DNA of 18,760 nucleotides from Saccoglossus kowalevskii (GCF_000003605.2 NW_003132421.1:1-18760); one strand, 5' to 3'. Shown: positions 9,043-18,760, counted from the first letter of the stretch. Program-made: numbers and translations. Notes: generated by a model from the sequence alone, not told the origin.

Positions 9043-9645
9043 ATGCCTAGGCATGATGCTAGTAATATCTCATTATGTAGCCTAGAATCTATAGTATCCC
9101 ACTAACAGTGCCTTACTCCACTTTATGCCTAGGTATCATGCTAGTAATATCTCATTATGCAGCCTAGCATCTATAGTATCCCAATAACAATACCTTACTC
9201 CACTAAATGTCTAGGTATGATGCTGGTAATATCTCATATGTAGTCTAGCATCTATAGCATTCCACTAACAATGCTAAATGTCTAGGTATGGTGCTAGTAA
9301 TATCTCATTATGCAGCCCAGCATCTATAGTATTCCACTAACAATTCCTTACTCCACTTAATGTCTAGGCATGATGCTAGTAATATATCATTATGCAGCCT
9401 AGCATCTATAGTATTCCACTAACAATTCCTTACTCCACTAAATGCCTAGGTATGATGCTAGTAATATATCATTATGCAGCCTAGTATCTATAGTATTCCA
9501 CTAACAATATCTTACTCCACTTAATGCCTAGGCATGATGCTAGTAATATCTCATTATGCAGTCCAGCATCTATAGTATTCCACTAACAATTCCTTACTCC
9601 ACTTAATGTCTAGGCATGATGCTAGTAATATCACATATAGTGCAG
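9043..9645 (+). repeat. Segmental duplicate J, contracted copy
   Basis: The left part matches 5055-5310 at offset 3988 (GTATCATG at 9130, short CAATGCTAAATG unit at 9269). The right part matches about 5660-5900 at offset 3742 (GCATGATG unit at 9529 against 5787). The offset drops by 246 bases, exactly three monomers, so the copy has lost a three-unit block without disturbing the phase. Near the right end a unit reads ATCACATATAGTGCAG, a small local insertion not seen in the other copies. Confidence 0.75.
9212..9282 (+). repeat. 71-bp deleted monomer variant (5 of 6)
   Basis: This is the same 71-bp layout, in the contracted copy of the segment shared with 5076-5900. It lies about 4 monomers downstream of the 72-bp hybrid. 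Confidence 0.9.
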
Positions 9646-9649
9646 CCCA

Positions 9650-10980
9650 GCATCTATAGTATCCCACTAACAATATCTTACTCCACTTAATGTCTAGGTA
9701 TGATGCTAGTAATATCTCATTATGTAGTCTAGCATCTATAGTATCCCACTAAAAAGATCTTACTCCACTTAATGCCTCGGTATGATGCTAGTAATATCTC
9801 ATTATGTAGTCTAGTATCTATAGTATCCCACTAACAATATCTTACTCCACTTAATGCCTAGGTATGATGCTAGTAATATCTCAATATGTAGTCTAACATC
9901 TAGAATATCCCACTAACAATATCTTACTCCATTTAATGCCTAGGTATGATGCTGGTAATATCTCATTATGTAGTCTAGCATCTAGAATATCCCACTAACA
10001 ATGCCTTACTCCACTAAATGTCTAGGTATGGTGCTTGTAATATCTCATTATGTAGCCTAGCATCTATAGTATCCCACTAAAAATATCTTACTCCACTTAA
10101 TGCCTAGGTATGATGCTAGTAATATCTCATTATGTAGTCTAGCATCTATAGTATCCCACTAACAATATCTTACTCCACTAAATGTCTAGGTATGATGCTA
10201 GTAATATCTCATTATGCAGCCCAGCATCTATAGTATCCCACTAACAATATCTTACTCCACTTAATGCCTAGGCATGATGCTAGTAATATCTCATTATGCA
10301 GCCTAGCATATATAGTATCCCACTAACAATATCTTACTCCACTTAATGTCTAGGCATGATGCTAGTAATATCTCATTATGCAGCCTAGCATCTATAGTAT
10401 TCCACTAACAATTCCTTATTCCACTAAATGCCTAGGTATGATGCTAGTAATATCTCATTATGCAGCCTAGCATCTATAGTATTCCACTAACAGTTCTTTA
10501 CTTCACTAAATGCCTAGGTATGATGCTGGTAATATTTCATATGTAGTCTAGCATCTATAGTATTCCACTAACAATATCTTACTCCACTAAATACCTAGGT
10601 ATGATGCTAGTAATAACTCATTATGCAGCCTAGCATATATAGTACGACACTAACAATATCTTACTTCACTTAATGCCTAGGTATGATGCTAGTAATATCT
10701 CATTATGCAGCATAGCATCTATAGTATCCAACTAACAATATCTTACTCCATTAAATGTCTAGGTATGGTGCTCGTAATATCACATTATGCAGCCTAGCAT
10801 CAATAGTATTCCACTAACAATATCGTACTCCACTTAATGTCTAGGTATGATGCTAGTAATATATCATGCAGCCCAGTATCTATAGTATCCCACTAACAAT
10901 ATCTTACTCCACTTAATGCCTAGGCATGATGCTAGTAATATCTCATTATGCAGCCTAGCATCTATAGTATCCCACTAACA
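9650..10980 (+). repeat. Segmental duplicate C, copy 1
   Basis: This matches 12513-13927. The offset is 2863 at the left edge, then 2945 after one monomer present only in the partner, then 2944 after a one-base loss in the partner near 13024. Rare shared units include CAGTTCTTTAC with ATTTCATATG, GCATATATAG followed by a CACTAAC unit with TTACTTCAC, CAGCATAGC, CCATTAAATGTC with GGTGCTCGTAAT, GCATCAATAG and ATCGTACTCC (10824/13768). This copy also has a three-base loss near 10861 (ATATCATGCAG). Confidence 0.83.
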
Positions 10981-11109
10981 ATATCTTACTCCACTTAATG
11001 CCTAGGCATGATGCTAGTAATATCTCATTATGCAGCCTAGCATCTATAGTATCCCACTAACAGTGCCTTATGCCACTTAATGCCTAGGCATGATGCTAGT
11101 AATATCTCA

Positions 11110-11478
11110 TTATGCAGCCTAGCATCTATAGTATTCCACTAACAATATCTTACTCCACTAAATACCTAGGTATGATGCTAGTAATATCTCATTATGCAGC
11201 CTAGCATCTATAGTATCCCACTAACAATATCTTACTCCACTAAATGCCTAGGTATGATGCTAGTAATATCTCATTATGTAGTCTAGCTTCTATAGTATTC
11301 CACCAACAATATCTTACTCCACTAAATGCCTAGGTATGATGCTGGTAATATCTCATATGTAGTCTAGCTTCTATAGTATTCCACTAACAATATCTTACTC
11401 CACTAAATACGTAGGTATGATGCTAGTAATATCTCATTCTGCAGCCTAGCATCTACAGTATTCCACTAACAATATCTT
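11110..11478 (+). repeat. Segmental duplicate K, copy 1
   Basis: This matches 15205-15573 at offset 4095, checked at GTCTAGCTTC (11281/15376) and the rare CATTCTGCAG (11435/15530). It also resembles 4378-4735, which has the same order of CTTCTATAG, CTCATATG, AAATAC and CTACAG units. Private changes are CCACCAAC and AAATACGTAGG. Confidence 0.78.
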
Positions 11479-11962
11479 ACTCCACTAAATGCCTATGCAT
11501 GATGCTAGTAATATTTCATTATGTAGTCTAGCATATATAGTATCCCACTAAAAATATCTTACTCCACTTAATGCCTAGGTATGATGCTAGTAATATCTCA
11601 TTATGTAGTCTAGCATCTATAGTATCCCACTAAAAAGATCTTATTCCACTTAATGCCTATGCATGATGCTAGTAATATCTCATTATGTAGTCTAGCATCT
11701 ATAGTATCCCACTAAAAATATCTTACTCCACTTAATGCCTAGGTATGATGCTAGTAATATCTCATTATGTAGTCTAGCATCTATAGTATCCCACTAACAA
11801 TATCTTACTCCACTAAATGTCTAGGTATGATGCTAGTAATATCTCATTATGCAGCCCAGCATCTATAGTATCCCACTAACAATATCTTACTCCACTTAAT
11901 GCCTAGGCTTGATGCTAGTAATATCTCATTATGCAGCCTAGCATCTATAGTATCCCACTAAC

Positions 11963-12468
11963 AATATCTTATTCCACTAAATGCCTAGGTATGATGCTAG
12001 TAATATCTCATTATGCAGCCTAGCATCTATAATATTCCACTAACAATTCCTTACTCCACTAAATGCCTAGGTATGATGCTAGTAATATCTCATTATGCAG
12101 CCTAGCATCTATAGTATTCCACTAACAGTTCTTTACTTCACTAAATGCCTAGGTATGATGCTGGTAATATTTCATATGTAGTCTAGCATCTATAGTATTC
12201 CACTAACAATATCTTAGTCCACTAAATACCTAGGTATGATGCTAGTAATATCTCATTATGCAGCCTAGCATCTATAGTATTCCACTAACAATTCCTTACT
12301 CCACTAAATGCCTAGGTATGATGCTGGTAATATCTCATATGTAGTCTAGCATCTATAGTATTCCACTAACAATATCTTACTCCACTAAATGCCTAGGCAT
12401 GATGCAAGTAATATCTCATTATGTAGTCTAGCATCTATAGTATCCCACTAAAAATATCTTACTCCACT
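11963..12468 (+). repeat. Segmental duplicate E, copy 2
   Basis: This is the partner of 6830-7335. From the CAGTTCTTTAC unit onwards it also matches 7905-8790 at offset 4156, so the region is a join of two source histories. That is expected when exchange has occurred repeatedly between related stretches. Confidence 0.76.
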
Positions 12469-12946
12469 AAATGCCTAGATATGATGCTAGTAATATCTCA
12501 TTATGCAGCCCAGCATCTATAGTATCCCACTAACAATATCTTACTCCACTTAATGTCTAGGTATGATGCTAGTAATATCTCATTATGTAGTCTAGCATCT
12601 ATAGTATCCCACTAAAAAGATCTTACTCCACTTAATGCCTAGGTATGATGCTAGTAATATCTCATTATGTAGTCTAGCATATATAGTATCCCACTAAACA
12701 GATCTTACTCCACTTAATGCCTAGGTATGATGCTAGTAATATCTCATTATGTAGTCTAGTATCTATAGTATACCACTAACAATATCTTACTCCACTTAAT
12801 GCCTAGGTATGATGCTAGTAATATCTCATTATGTAGTCTAACATCTAGAATATCCCACTAACAATATCTTACTCCACTTAATGCCTAGGTATGATGCTAG
12901 TAATATCTCATTATGTAGTCTAGCATCTAGAATATCCCACTAACAA
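12061..12946 (+). repeat. Segmental duplicate D, copy 2
   Basis: This is the partner of 7905-8790. Its second half also recurs at 14104-14585 (offset 1638) and at about 9663-10010, so the AGATATG / AAAAGATC / CTAACATCTAG run has at least four related occurrences in the window. Confidence 0.82.
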
Positions 12947-13927
12947 TGCCTTACTCCACTAAATGTCTAGGTATGGTGCTAGTAATATCTCATTATGTAG
13001 TCTAGCATCTATAGTATCCCACTAAAATATCTCACTCCACTTAATGCCTAGGTATGATGCTAGTAATATCTCATTATGTAGTCTAGCATCTATAGTATCC
13101 CACTAACAATATCTTACTCCACTAAATGTCTAGGTATGATGCTAGTAATATCTCATTATGCAGTCCAGCATCTATAGTATCCCACTAACAATATCTTACT
13201 CCACTTAATGCCTAGGCATGATGCTAGTAATATCTCATTATGCAGCCTAGCATCTATAGTATCCCACTAACAATATCTTACTCCACTTAATGTCTCGGCA
13301 TGGTGCTAGTAATATCTCATTATGCAGCCTAGCATCTATAGTATTCCACTAACAATTCCTTTCTCCACTAAATGCCTAGGTATGATGCTAGTAATATCTC
13401 ATTATGCAGCCTAGCATCTATAGTATTCCACTAACAGTTCTTTACCTCACTAAATGCCTAGGTATGATGCTGGTAATATTTCATATGTAGTCTAGCATCT
13501 ATAGTATTCCACTAACAATATCTTACTCCACTAAATACCTAGGTATGATGCTAGTAATATCTCATTATGCAGCCTAGCATATATAGTATCACACTAACAA
13601 TATCTTACTTCACTTAATGCCTAGGTATGATGCTAGTAATATCTCATTATGCAGCATAGCATCTATAGTATCCCACTAACAATATCTTACTCCATTAAAT
13701 GTCTAGGTATGGTGCTCGTAATATCAGATTATGCAGCCTAGCATCAATAGTATTCCACTAACAATATCGTACTCCACTTAATGTCTAGGTATGATGCTAG
13801 TAATATCTCATTATGCAGCCCAGCATCTATAGTATCCCACTAACAATATCTTACTCCACTTAATGCCTAGGCATGATGCTAGTAATATCTCATTATGCAG
13901 CCTAGCATCTATAGTATCCCACTAACA
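12513..13927 (+). repeat. Segmental duplicate C, copy 2
   Basis: This is the partner of 9650-10980, one monomer longer near its left edge. It differs by scattered substitutions such as TAGTATCACAC against TAGTACGACAC and ATCAGATTATG against ATCACATTATG. It overlaps the right end of the duplicate at 12061-12946, so units in 12.5-12.95 kb share recent ancestry with three other places. Confidence 0.82.
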
Positions 13928-14103
13928 GTGCCTTACTCCACTTTATGCCTAGGTATCATGCTAGTAATATCTCATAATGCAGCCTAGCATCTATAGTATT
14001 CCACTAACAATTCCTTACTCCACTAAATGCCTAGGTATGATGCTGGTAATATCTCATTATGGAGCCTAGTATCAATAGTATTCCACTAACAATATCTTAC
14101 TCC

Positions 14104-14585
14104 ACTAAATGCCTAGATATGATGCTAGTAATATCTCATTATGCAGCCCAGCATCTATAGTATCCCACTAACAATATCTTACTCCACTTAATGTCTAGGT
14201 ATGATGCTAGTAATATCTCATTATGTAGTCTAGCATCTATAGTATCCCACTAAAAAGATCTTACTCCACTTAATGCCTAGGTATGATGCTAGTAATATCT
14301 CATTATGTAGTCTAGCATCTATAGTATCCCACTAAAAAGATCTTACTCCACTTAATGCCTAGGTATGATGCTAGTAATATCTCATTATGTAGTCTAGTAT
14401 CTATAGTATCCCACTAACAATATCTTACTCCACTTAATGCCTAGGTATGATGCTAGTAATATCTCATTATGTAGTCTAACATCTAGAATATCCCACTAAC
14501 AATATCTTACTCCACTTAATGCCTATGTATGATGCTAGTAATATCTCATTATGTAGTCTAGCATCTAGAATATCCCACTAACAAT
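14104..14585 (+). repeat. Segmental duplicate F (third copy of the AAAAGATC run)
   Basis: This matches 12466-12947 at offset 1638 and 8310-8791 at offset 5794. Landmarks are CCTAGATATG (14115), two consecutive CACTAAAAAGATC units (14249 and one unit on) and CTAACATCTAGAATATC (14477). It reads TATCCCAC where the other two have TATACCAC, so their shared change probably arose after this copy separated from them. Confidence 0.78.
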
Positions 14586-15204
14586 GATTTACTCCACTAA
14601 ATGTCTAGGTATGGTGCTAGTAATATCTCATTATGTAGTCTAGCATCTATAGTATCCCACTAAAAATATCTTACTCCACTTAATGCCTAGGTATGATGCT
14701 AGTAATATATCATTATGTAGTCTAGCATCTATAGTATCCCACTAACAATATCTTACTCCACTTAATGCCTAGGTATGGTGGTAGTAATATCTCATTATGC
14801 AGTCTAGTATCTATAGTATCCCACTAACAATATCTTATTCCACTTAATGCCTAGGTATGATGCTAGTAATATCTCATTATGTAGTCTAACATCTAGAATA
14901 TCCCACTAACAATATCTTACTCCACTTAATGCCTAAGTATGATGCTAGTAATATCTCAGTATGTAGTCTAGCATCTAGAATATCCCACTTACAATATCTT
15001 ACTCCACTAAATGTCTAGGTATGATGCTAGTAATATCTCATTATGTAGTCTAGCATCTATAGTATCCCACTAAAAATTCCTTACTCCACTTAATGCCTAG
15101 GTATGATGCTAGTAATATCTCATTATTCAGCCTAGCATCTATAGTATTCCACTAACAATTCCTTACTCCACTAAATGCCTAGGTATGATGCTAGTAATAT
15201 CTCA

Positions 15205-15573
15205 TTATGCAGCCTAGCATCTATAGTATTCCACTAACAATATCTTACTCCACTAAATGCCTAGGTATGATGCTAGTAATATCTCATTATGCAGCCTAGC
15301 ATCTATAGTATCCCACTAACAATATCTTACTCCACTAAATGCCTAGGTATGATGCTAGTAATATCTCATTATGTAGTCTAGCTTCTATAGTATTCCACTA
15401 ACAATATCTTACTCCACTAAATGCCTAGGTATGATGCTGGTAATATCTCATATGTAGTCTAGCTTCTATAGCATTCCACTAACAATATCTTACTCCACTA
15501 AATACCTAGGTATGATGCTAGTAATATCTCATTCTGCAGCCTAGCATCTACAGTATTCCACTAACAATATCTT
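15205..15573 (+). repeat. Segmental duplicate K, copy 2
   Basis: This is the partner of 11110-11478. It ends where the following unit becomes the GTCTAGGTATGGTG type. The next segment (the 492-bp tandem duplication) begins about 80 bases further on. Confidence 0.77.
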
Positions 15574-15655
15574 ACTCCACTAAATGTCTAGGTATGGTGC
15601 TAGTAATATATCATTATGCAGCCTAGCATCTATAGTATTCCACTAACAATTCCTT

Positions 15656-16147
15656 ACTCCACTAAATGCCTAGGTATGATGCTAGTAATATCTCATTATG
15701 CAGCCCAGCATCTATAGTATTCCACTAACAATTCCTTACTCCACTTAATGTCTAGGCATGATGCTAGTAATATCACATTATGCAGCCCAGCATCTATAGT
15801 ATCCCACTAACAATATCTTACTCCACTTAATGCCTAGGCACGATTCTAGTAATATCTCATAATGCAGCCTAGCATCTATAGTATCCCACTAACAATATCT
15901 TACACCACTTAATGCCTAGGCATGATGCTAGTAATATCTCATTATGCAGCCTAGCATCTACAGTATCCCACTATCAGTGCCTTATGCCACTTAATGCCTA
16001 GGCATGATGCTAGTAATATCTCATTATGTAGTCTAGCATCTATAGTATCCCACTAACAATATCTTACTCTACTAAATGCCTAGGTATGATGCTAGTATTA
16101 TCTCATTATGTAGTCTAGTATCTATAGTATCCCACTAACAATATCTT
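15656..16147 (+). repeat. 492-bp tandem duplication, copy 1 (six monomers)
   Basis: Six consecutive monomers are repeated immediately downstream at an exact offset of 492 bases (6 x 82). Landmarks are the variant GCACGATTCTAG at 15835 and 16327, then TTACACCACTT, CACTATCAGTGCC, TTACTCTACT and TAGTATTATCTC in both copies. By eye I found one substitution between the copies (CCCACTAAC here, CCCAATAAC in copy 2). The edges are approximate to a few tens of bases, because a six-monomer repeat in a tandem array can be framed in any phase. Confidence 0.88.
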
Positions 16148-16639
16148 ACTCCACTAAATGCCTAGGTATGATGCTAGTAATATCTCATTATGCAGCCCAG
16201 CATCTATAGTATTCCACTAACAATTCCTTACTCCACTTAATGTCTAGGCATGATGCTAGTAATATCACATTATGCAGCCCAGCATCTATAGTATCCCAAT
16301 AACAATATCTTACTCCACTTAATGCCTAGGCACGATTCTAGTAATATCTCATAATGCAGCCTAGCATCTATAGTATCCCACTAACAATATCTTACACCAC
16401 TTAATGCCTAGGCATGATGCTAGTAATATCTCATTATGCAGCCTAGCATCTACAGTATCCCACTATCAGTGCCTTATGCCACTTAATGCCTAGGCATGAT
16501 GCTAGTAATATCTCATTATGTAGTCTAGCATCTATAGTATCCCACTAACAATATCTTACTCTACTAAATGCCTAGGTATGATGCTAGTATTATCTCATTA
16601 TGTAGTCTAGTATCTATAGTATCCCACTAACAATATCTT
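16148..16639 (+). repeat. 492-bp tandem duplication, copy 2 (six monomers)
   Basis: This is the second copy of the six-monomer block, directly abutting the first. After about 16640 the sequence changes to the CTTAATGCC form and then to a unit with TAGACTAGCTTC, which belongs to a different segment (partner of 4490-4968). The near identity marks it as among the youngest events in the window, or as an assembly duplication. Confidence 0.87.
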
Positions 16640-16656
16640 ACTCCACTTAATGCCTA

Positions 16657-17135
16657 GGTATGATGCTAGTAATATCTCATTATGTAGACTAGCTTCTATA
16701 GTATTCCACTAACAATATCTTACTCCACTAAATGCCTAGGTATGATGTTGGTAATATCTCATATGTAGTCTAGCTTCTATAGTATTCCACTAACAATATC
16801 TTACTCCACTAAATACCTAGGTATGTTGCTAGTAATGTCTCATTATGCAGCCTAGCATCTACAGTATTCCACTAACAATATCTTACTCCACTAAATGCCT
16901 AGGCGTGATGCAATTAATATCTCATTATGTAGTCTAGCATCTATAGTATCCCACTAAAAATATCTTACTCCACTTAATGCCTAGGTATGATGCTAGTAAT
17001 ATCTCATTATGTAGTCTAGCATCTATAGTATCCCACTAAAAATATCTTACTCCACTTAATGCCTAGGTATGATGCTCGTAATATCTCATTATGTAGTCTA
17101 GCATCTAGAATATCCCACTAACAATTCCTTACTCC
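16657..17135 (+). repeat. Segmental duplicate I, copy 2
   Basis: This is the partner of 4490-4968. Private changes are GTATGTTGC, AATGTCTC, GATGCAATTAAT and GATGCTCGTAAT. Downstream (to about 17.7 kb) the array continues with a run of similar monomers of the CCCACTAAAAAT type with TAGTC, including a second TGCTCGTAAT unit near 17567, about six monomers after the first near 17075. This suggests a further local block duplication. Confidence 0.8.
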
Positions 17136-17899
17136 ACTAAATGCCTAGGCATGATGCTAGTAATATCTCATTATGCAGCCTAGCTTCTACAGTATTCCAC
17201 TAACAATATCTTACTCCACTAAATGCCTAGGCATGATGCAAGTAATATCTCATTATGTAGTCTAGCATCTATAGTATCCCATTAAAAATATCTTACTCCA
17301 CTTAATGCCTAGGTATGATGCTAGTAATATCTCATTATGTAGTCTAGCATCTATAGTATCCCACAAAAAATATCTTACTCCACTTAATGCCTAGGTATGA
17401 TGCTAGTGATATCTCATTATGTAGTCTAGCATCTATAGTATCCCACTAAAAATATCTTACTCCACTTAATGCCTAGGTATGATGCTAGTAATATCTCATT
17501 ATGTAGTCTAGCATCTATAGTATCCCACTAAAAATATCTTACTCCACTTAATGCCTAGGTATGATGCTCGTAATATCTCATTATGTAGTCTAGCATCTAG
17601 AATATCCCACTAACAATTCCTTACTCCACTAAATGCCTAGGCATGATGCTAGTAATATCTCATTATGTAGTCTAGCATCTATAGTATCCCACTAAAAATA
17701 TCTTACTCCACTTAATGCCTATGCATGATGCTAGTAATATCTCATTATGCAGCCTAGCATCTATAGTATCCCACTAACAATATCTTACTCCACTAAATGC
17801 CTAGGTATGATGCTAGTAATATCTCATTATGTAGTCTAGCTTCTATAGTATTCCACTAACAATATCTTACTCCACTAAATTCCTAGGTATGATGCTAGT

Positions 17900-18725
17900 A
17901 ATATCTCATTATGTAGCCTAGAATCTATAGTATCCAACTAACAGTGCCTTACTCCACTTTTTGCCTAGGTATCATGCTAGTAATATCTCATTATGCAGCC
18001 TAGCATCTATAGTATCCCAAATAACAATACCTTACTCCACTAAATGTCTAGGTATTATGCTGGTAATATTTCATATGTAGTCTAGCATCTATAGCATTCC
18101 ACTAACAATGCTAAATGTCTAGCTATGGTGCTAGTAATATCTCATTATGCAGCCTAGCATCTATAGTATTTCACTAACAATTCCTTACTCCACTAAATGC
18201 CTAGGTATGATGCTAGTAATATATCATTATGCAGCCTAGCATCTATAGCATTCCACTAACAATTCCTTACTCCACTAAATGCCTAGGTATGGTGCTAGTA
18301 ATATATCATTATGCAGCCTAGCATCTATAGTATTCCACTAACAATTCCTTACTCCACTAAATGCCTAGGTATGATGCTAGTAATATCTCACTATGCAGCC
18401 TAGCATCTATAGTATTCCACTAACAATATCTTACTCCACTTAATGTCTAGGCATGATGCTAGTAATATCTCATTATGCAGCCTAGTATCTATAGTATTCC
18501 ACTAACAATTCCTTACTCCACTAAATGCCTAGGTATGATGCTAGTAATATATCATTATGCAGCCTAGTATCTATAGTATTCCACTAACAATATCTTACTC
18601 CACATAATGCCTAGGCATGATGCTAGTAATATCTCATTATGCAGCCCAGCATCTATAGTATTCCACTAACAATTCCTTACTCCACTTAATGTCTAGGCAT
18701 GATGCTAGTAATATATCATTATTCA
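17900..18725 (+). repeat. Segmental duplicate J, copy at the right end of the window
   Basis: This matches 5076-5900 in unit order and rare variants, including CCTAGAATC, CAGTGCC, GTATCATG, the short CAATGCTAAATG unit and the run of TAATATATC units. Private changes include CCACTTTTTGCC, CCCAAATAAC (one extra A), GTATTATG and AGCTATGG. The last monomers have one extra A (AGCAATCTATAG near 18730). The window ends inside the array. Confidence 0.83.
18049..18119 (+). repeat. 71-bp deleted monomer variant (6 of 6)
   Basis: This is the same 71-bp layout with private changes GTATTATG and ATATTTCATATG. It is part of the right-end copy of the 5076-5900 segment. Confidence 0.88.
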
Positions 18726-18760
18726 GCCTAGCAATCTATAGTATTCCACTAACAATTCCT

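Larger units (their letters stand above)
1..18760 (+). repeat. Satellite DNA array, 82-bp monomer, about 229 tandem copies
   Basis: The entire window is one head-to-tail tandem array. Landmarks recur at 82-bp spacing throughout: TAGGCATGAT or TAGGTATGAT (monomer bases 1-10), CATTATG (24-30), CTAGCATC (35-42), CCACTAAC (52-59), TTACTCCACT (66-75). For example, the TAGG landmark starts at 84, 166 and 248. All monomers read in the same orientation; I saw no inverted copy. A hand count of the consensus gives 25 A, 26 T, 10 G and 21 C (about 38% G+C). Typical units are 82 bp; a recurrent 81-bp type, a 71/72-bp type and scattered single-base indels are the exceptions. No gene is present: the consensus has TAG and TAA on the plus strand and CTA and TTA (stops on the minus strand), and because 82 leaves a remainder of 1 on division by 3, every stop visits all three frames within three monomers. 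The array is open at both ends. The satellite family and host are not recognised. Transcription of satellites is known in general, but nothing here shows a promoter. Confidence 0.98.

Noticed and set aside
9640-9650. Possible insertion site near ATCACATATAGTGCAG
   Set aside because: Only a few extra bases are present, with no element ends or target duplication. It is treated as a local indel.
1-18760. Short open reading frames on either strand
   Set aside because: The monomer carries stops on both strands and its length is not divisible by 3, so every stop appears in all frames within about 246 bases. The short frames that remain are by-products of the repeat, without a start-site context or recognisable product.
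1-18760. A CRISPR array (regular repeats near 80 bp)
   Set aside because: The whole 82-bp unit repeats, with no alternation of constant repeats and unique spacers. Variants are point changes shared among units.
1-18760. CENP-B box or another named centromere motif
   Set aside because: A CENP-B box requires CpG, which the consensus lacks. No other named motif was recognised, so a centromeric role is only a possibility.

Overview
The whole window lies inside one long satellite DNA array. It is built from about 229 head-to-tail copies of an AT-rich 82-bp monomer (about 38% G+C from a consensus I counted by hand), all in the same orientation. The array fills the window from the first base to the last, so both ends lie outside it. 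I found no protein gene, RNA gene, transposon, CRISPR array, telomere repeat or unique spacer. 82 is not a multiple of 3 and the monomer carries stop triplets on both strands, so no reading frame can stay open for more than about three monomers.

Organism: megabase-type satellite of this kind, with segmental (higher-order-like) amplification and a CpG-free consensus rich in CTAG, points to a eukaryotic chromosome (pericentromeric, subtelomeric or other heterochromatin). I do not recognise the family and cannot name the species.

Layout: the array is a mosaic of longer duplicated segments rather than a regular higher-order repeat. The clearest pairs are 1-1072 with 3094-4246; 1843-3782 with 4700-6639 (constant offset 2857); 5076-5900 with 17900-18725, plus a contracted copy at 9043-9645; 6830-7335 with 11963-12468; 7905-8790 with 12061-12946, plus a shorter copy at 14104-14585; 9650-10980 with 12513-13927; 11110-11478 with 15205-15573; 4490-4968 with 16657-17135; and a nearly perfect 492-bp (six-monomer) tandem duplication at 15656-16639. 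Copies of a segment match far better than neighbouring monomers do, and they differ by whole-monomer gains or losses. This is the expected footprint of unequal exchange or replication slippage in a satellite. Segment boundaries were found by eye from shared rare variants and are good to a few tens of bases.

Within the monomer (numbered with base 1 at the T of TAGGCATGAT) the notable features are a 12-bp palindrome across the monomer boundary, an 8-bp inverted repeat (GATGCTAG / CTAGCATC), a 32-base stretch without G on the plus strand, and TA steps spaced roughly one helical turn apart. Several linked variant types mark subfamilies. I see no new gene system; what is worth a second look is the array architecture itself.
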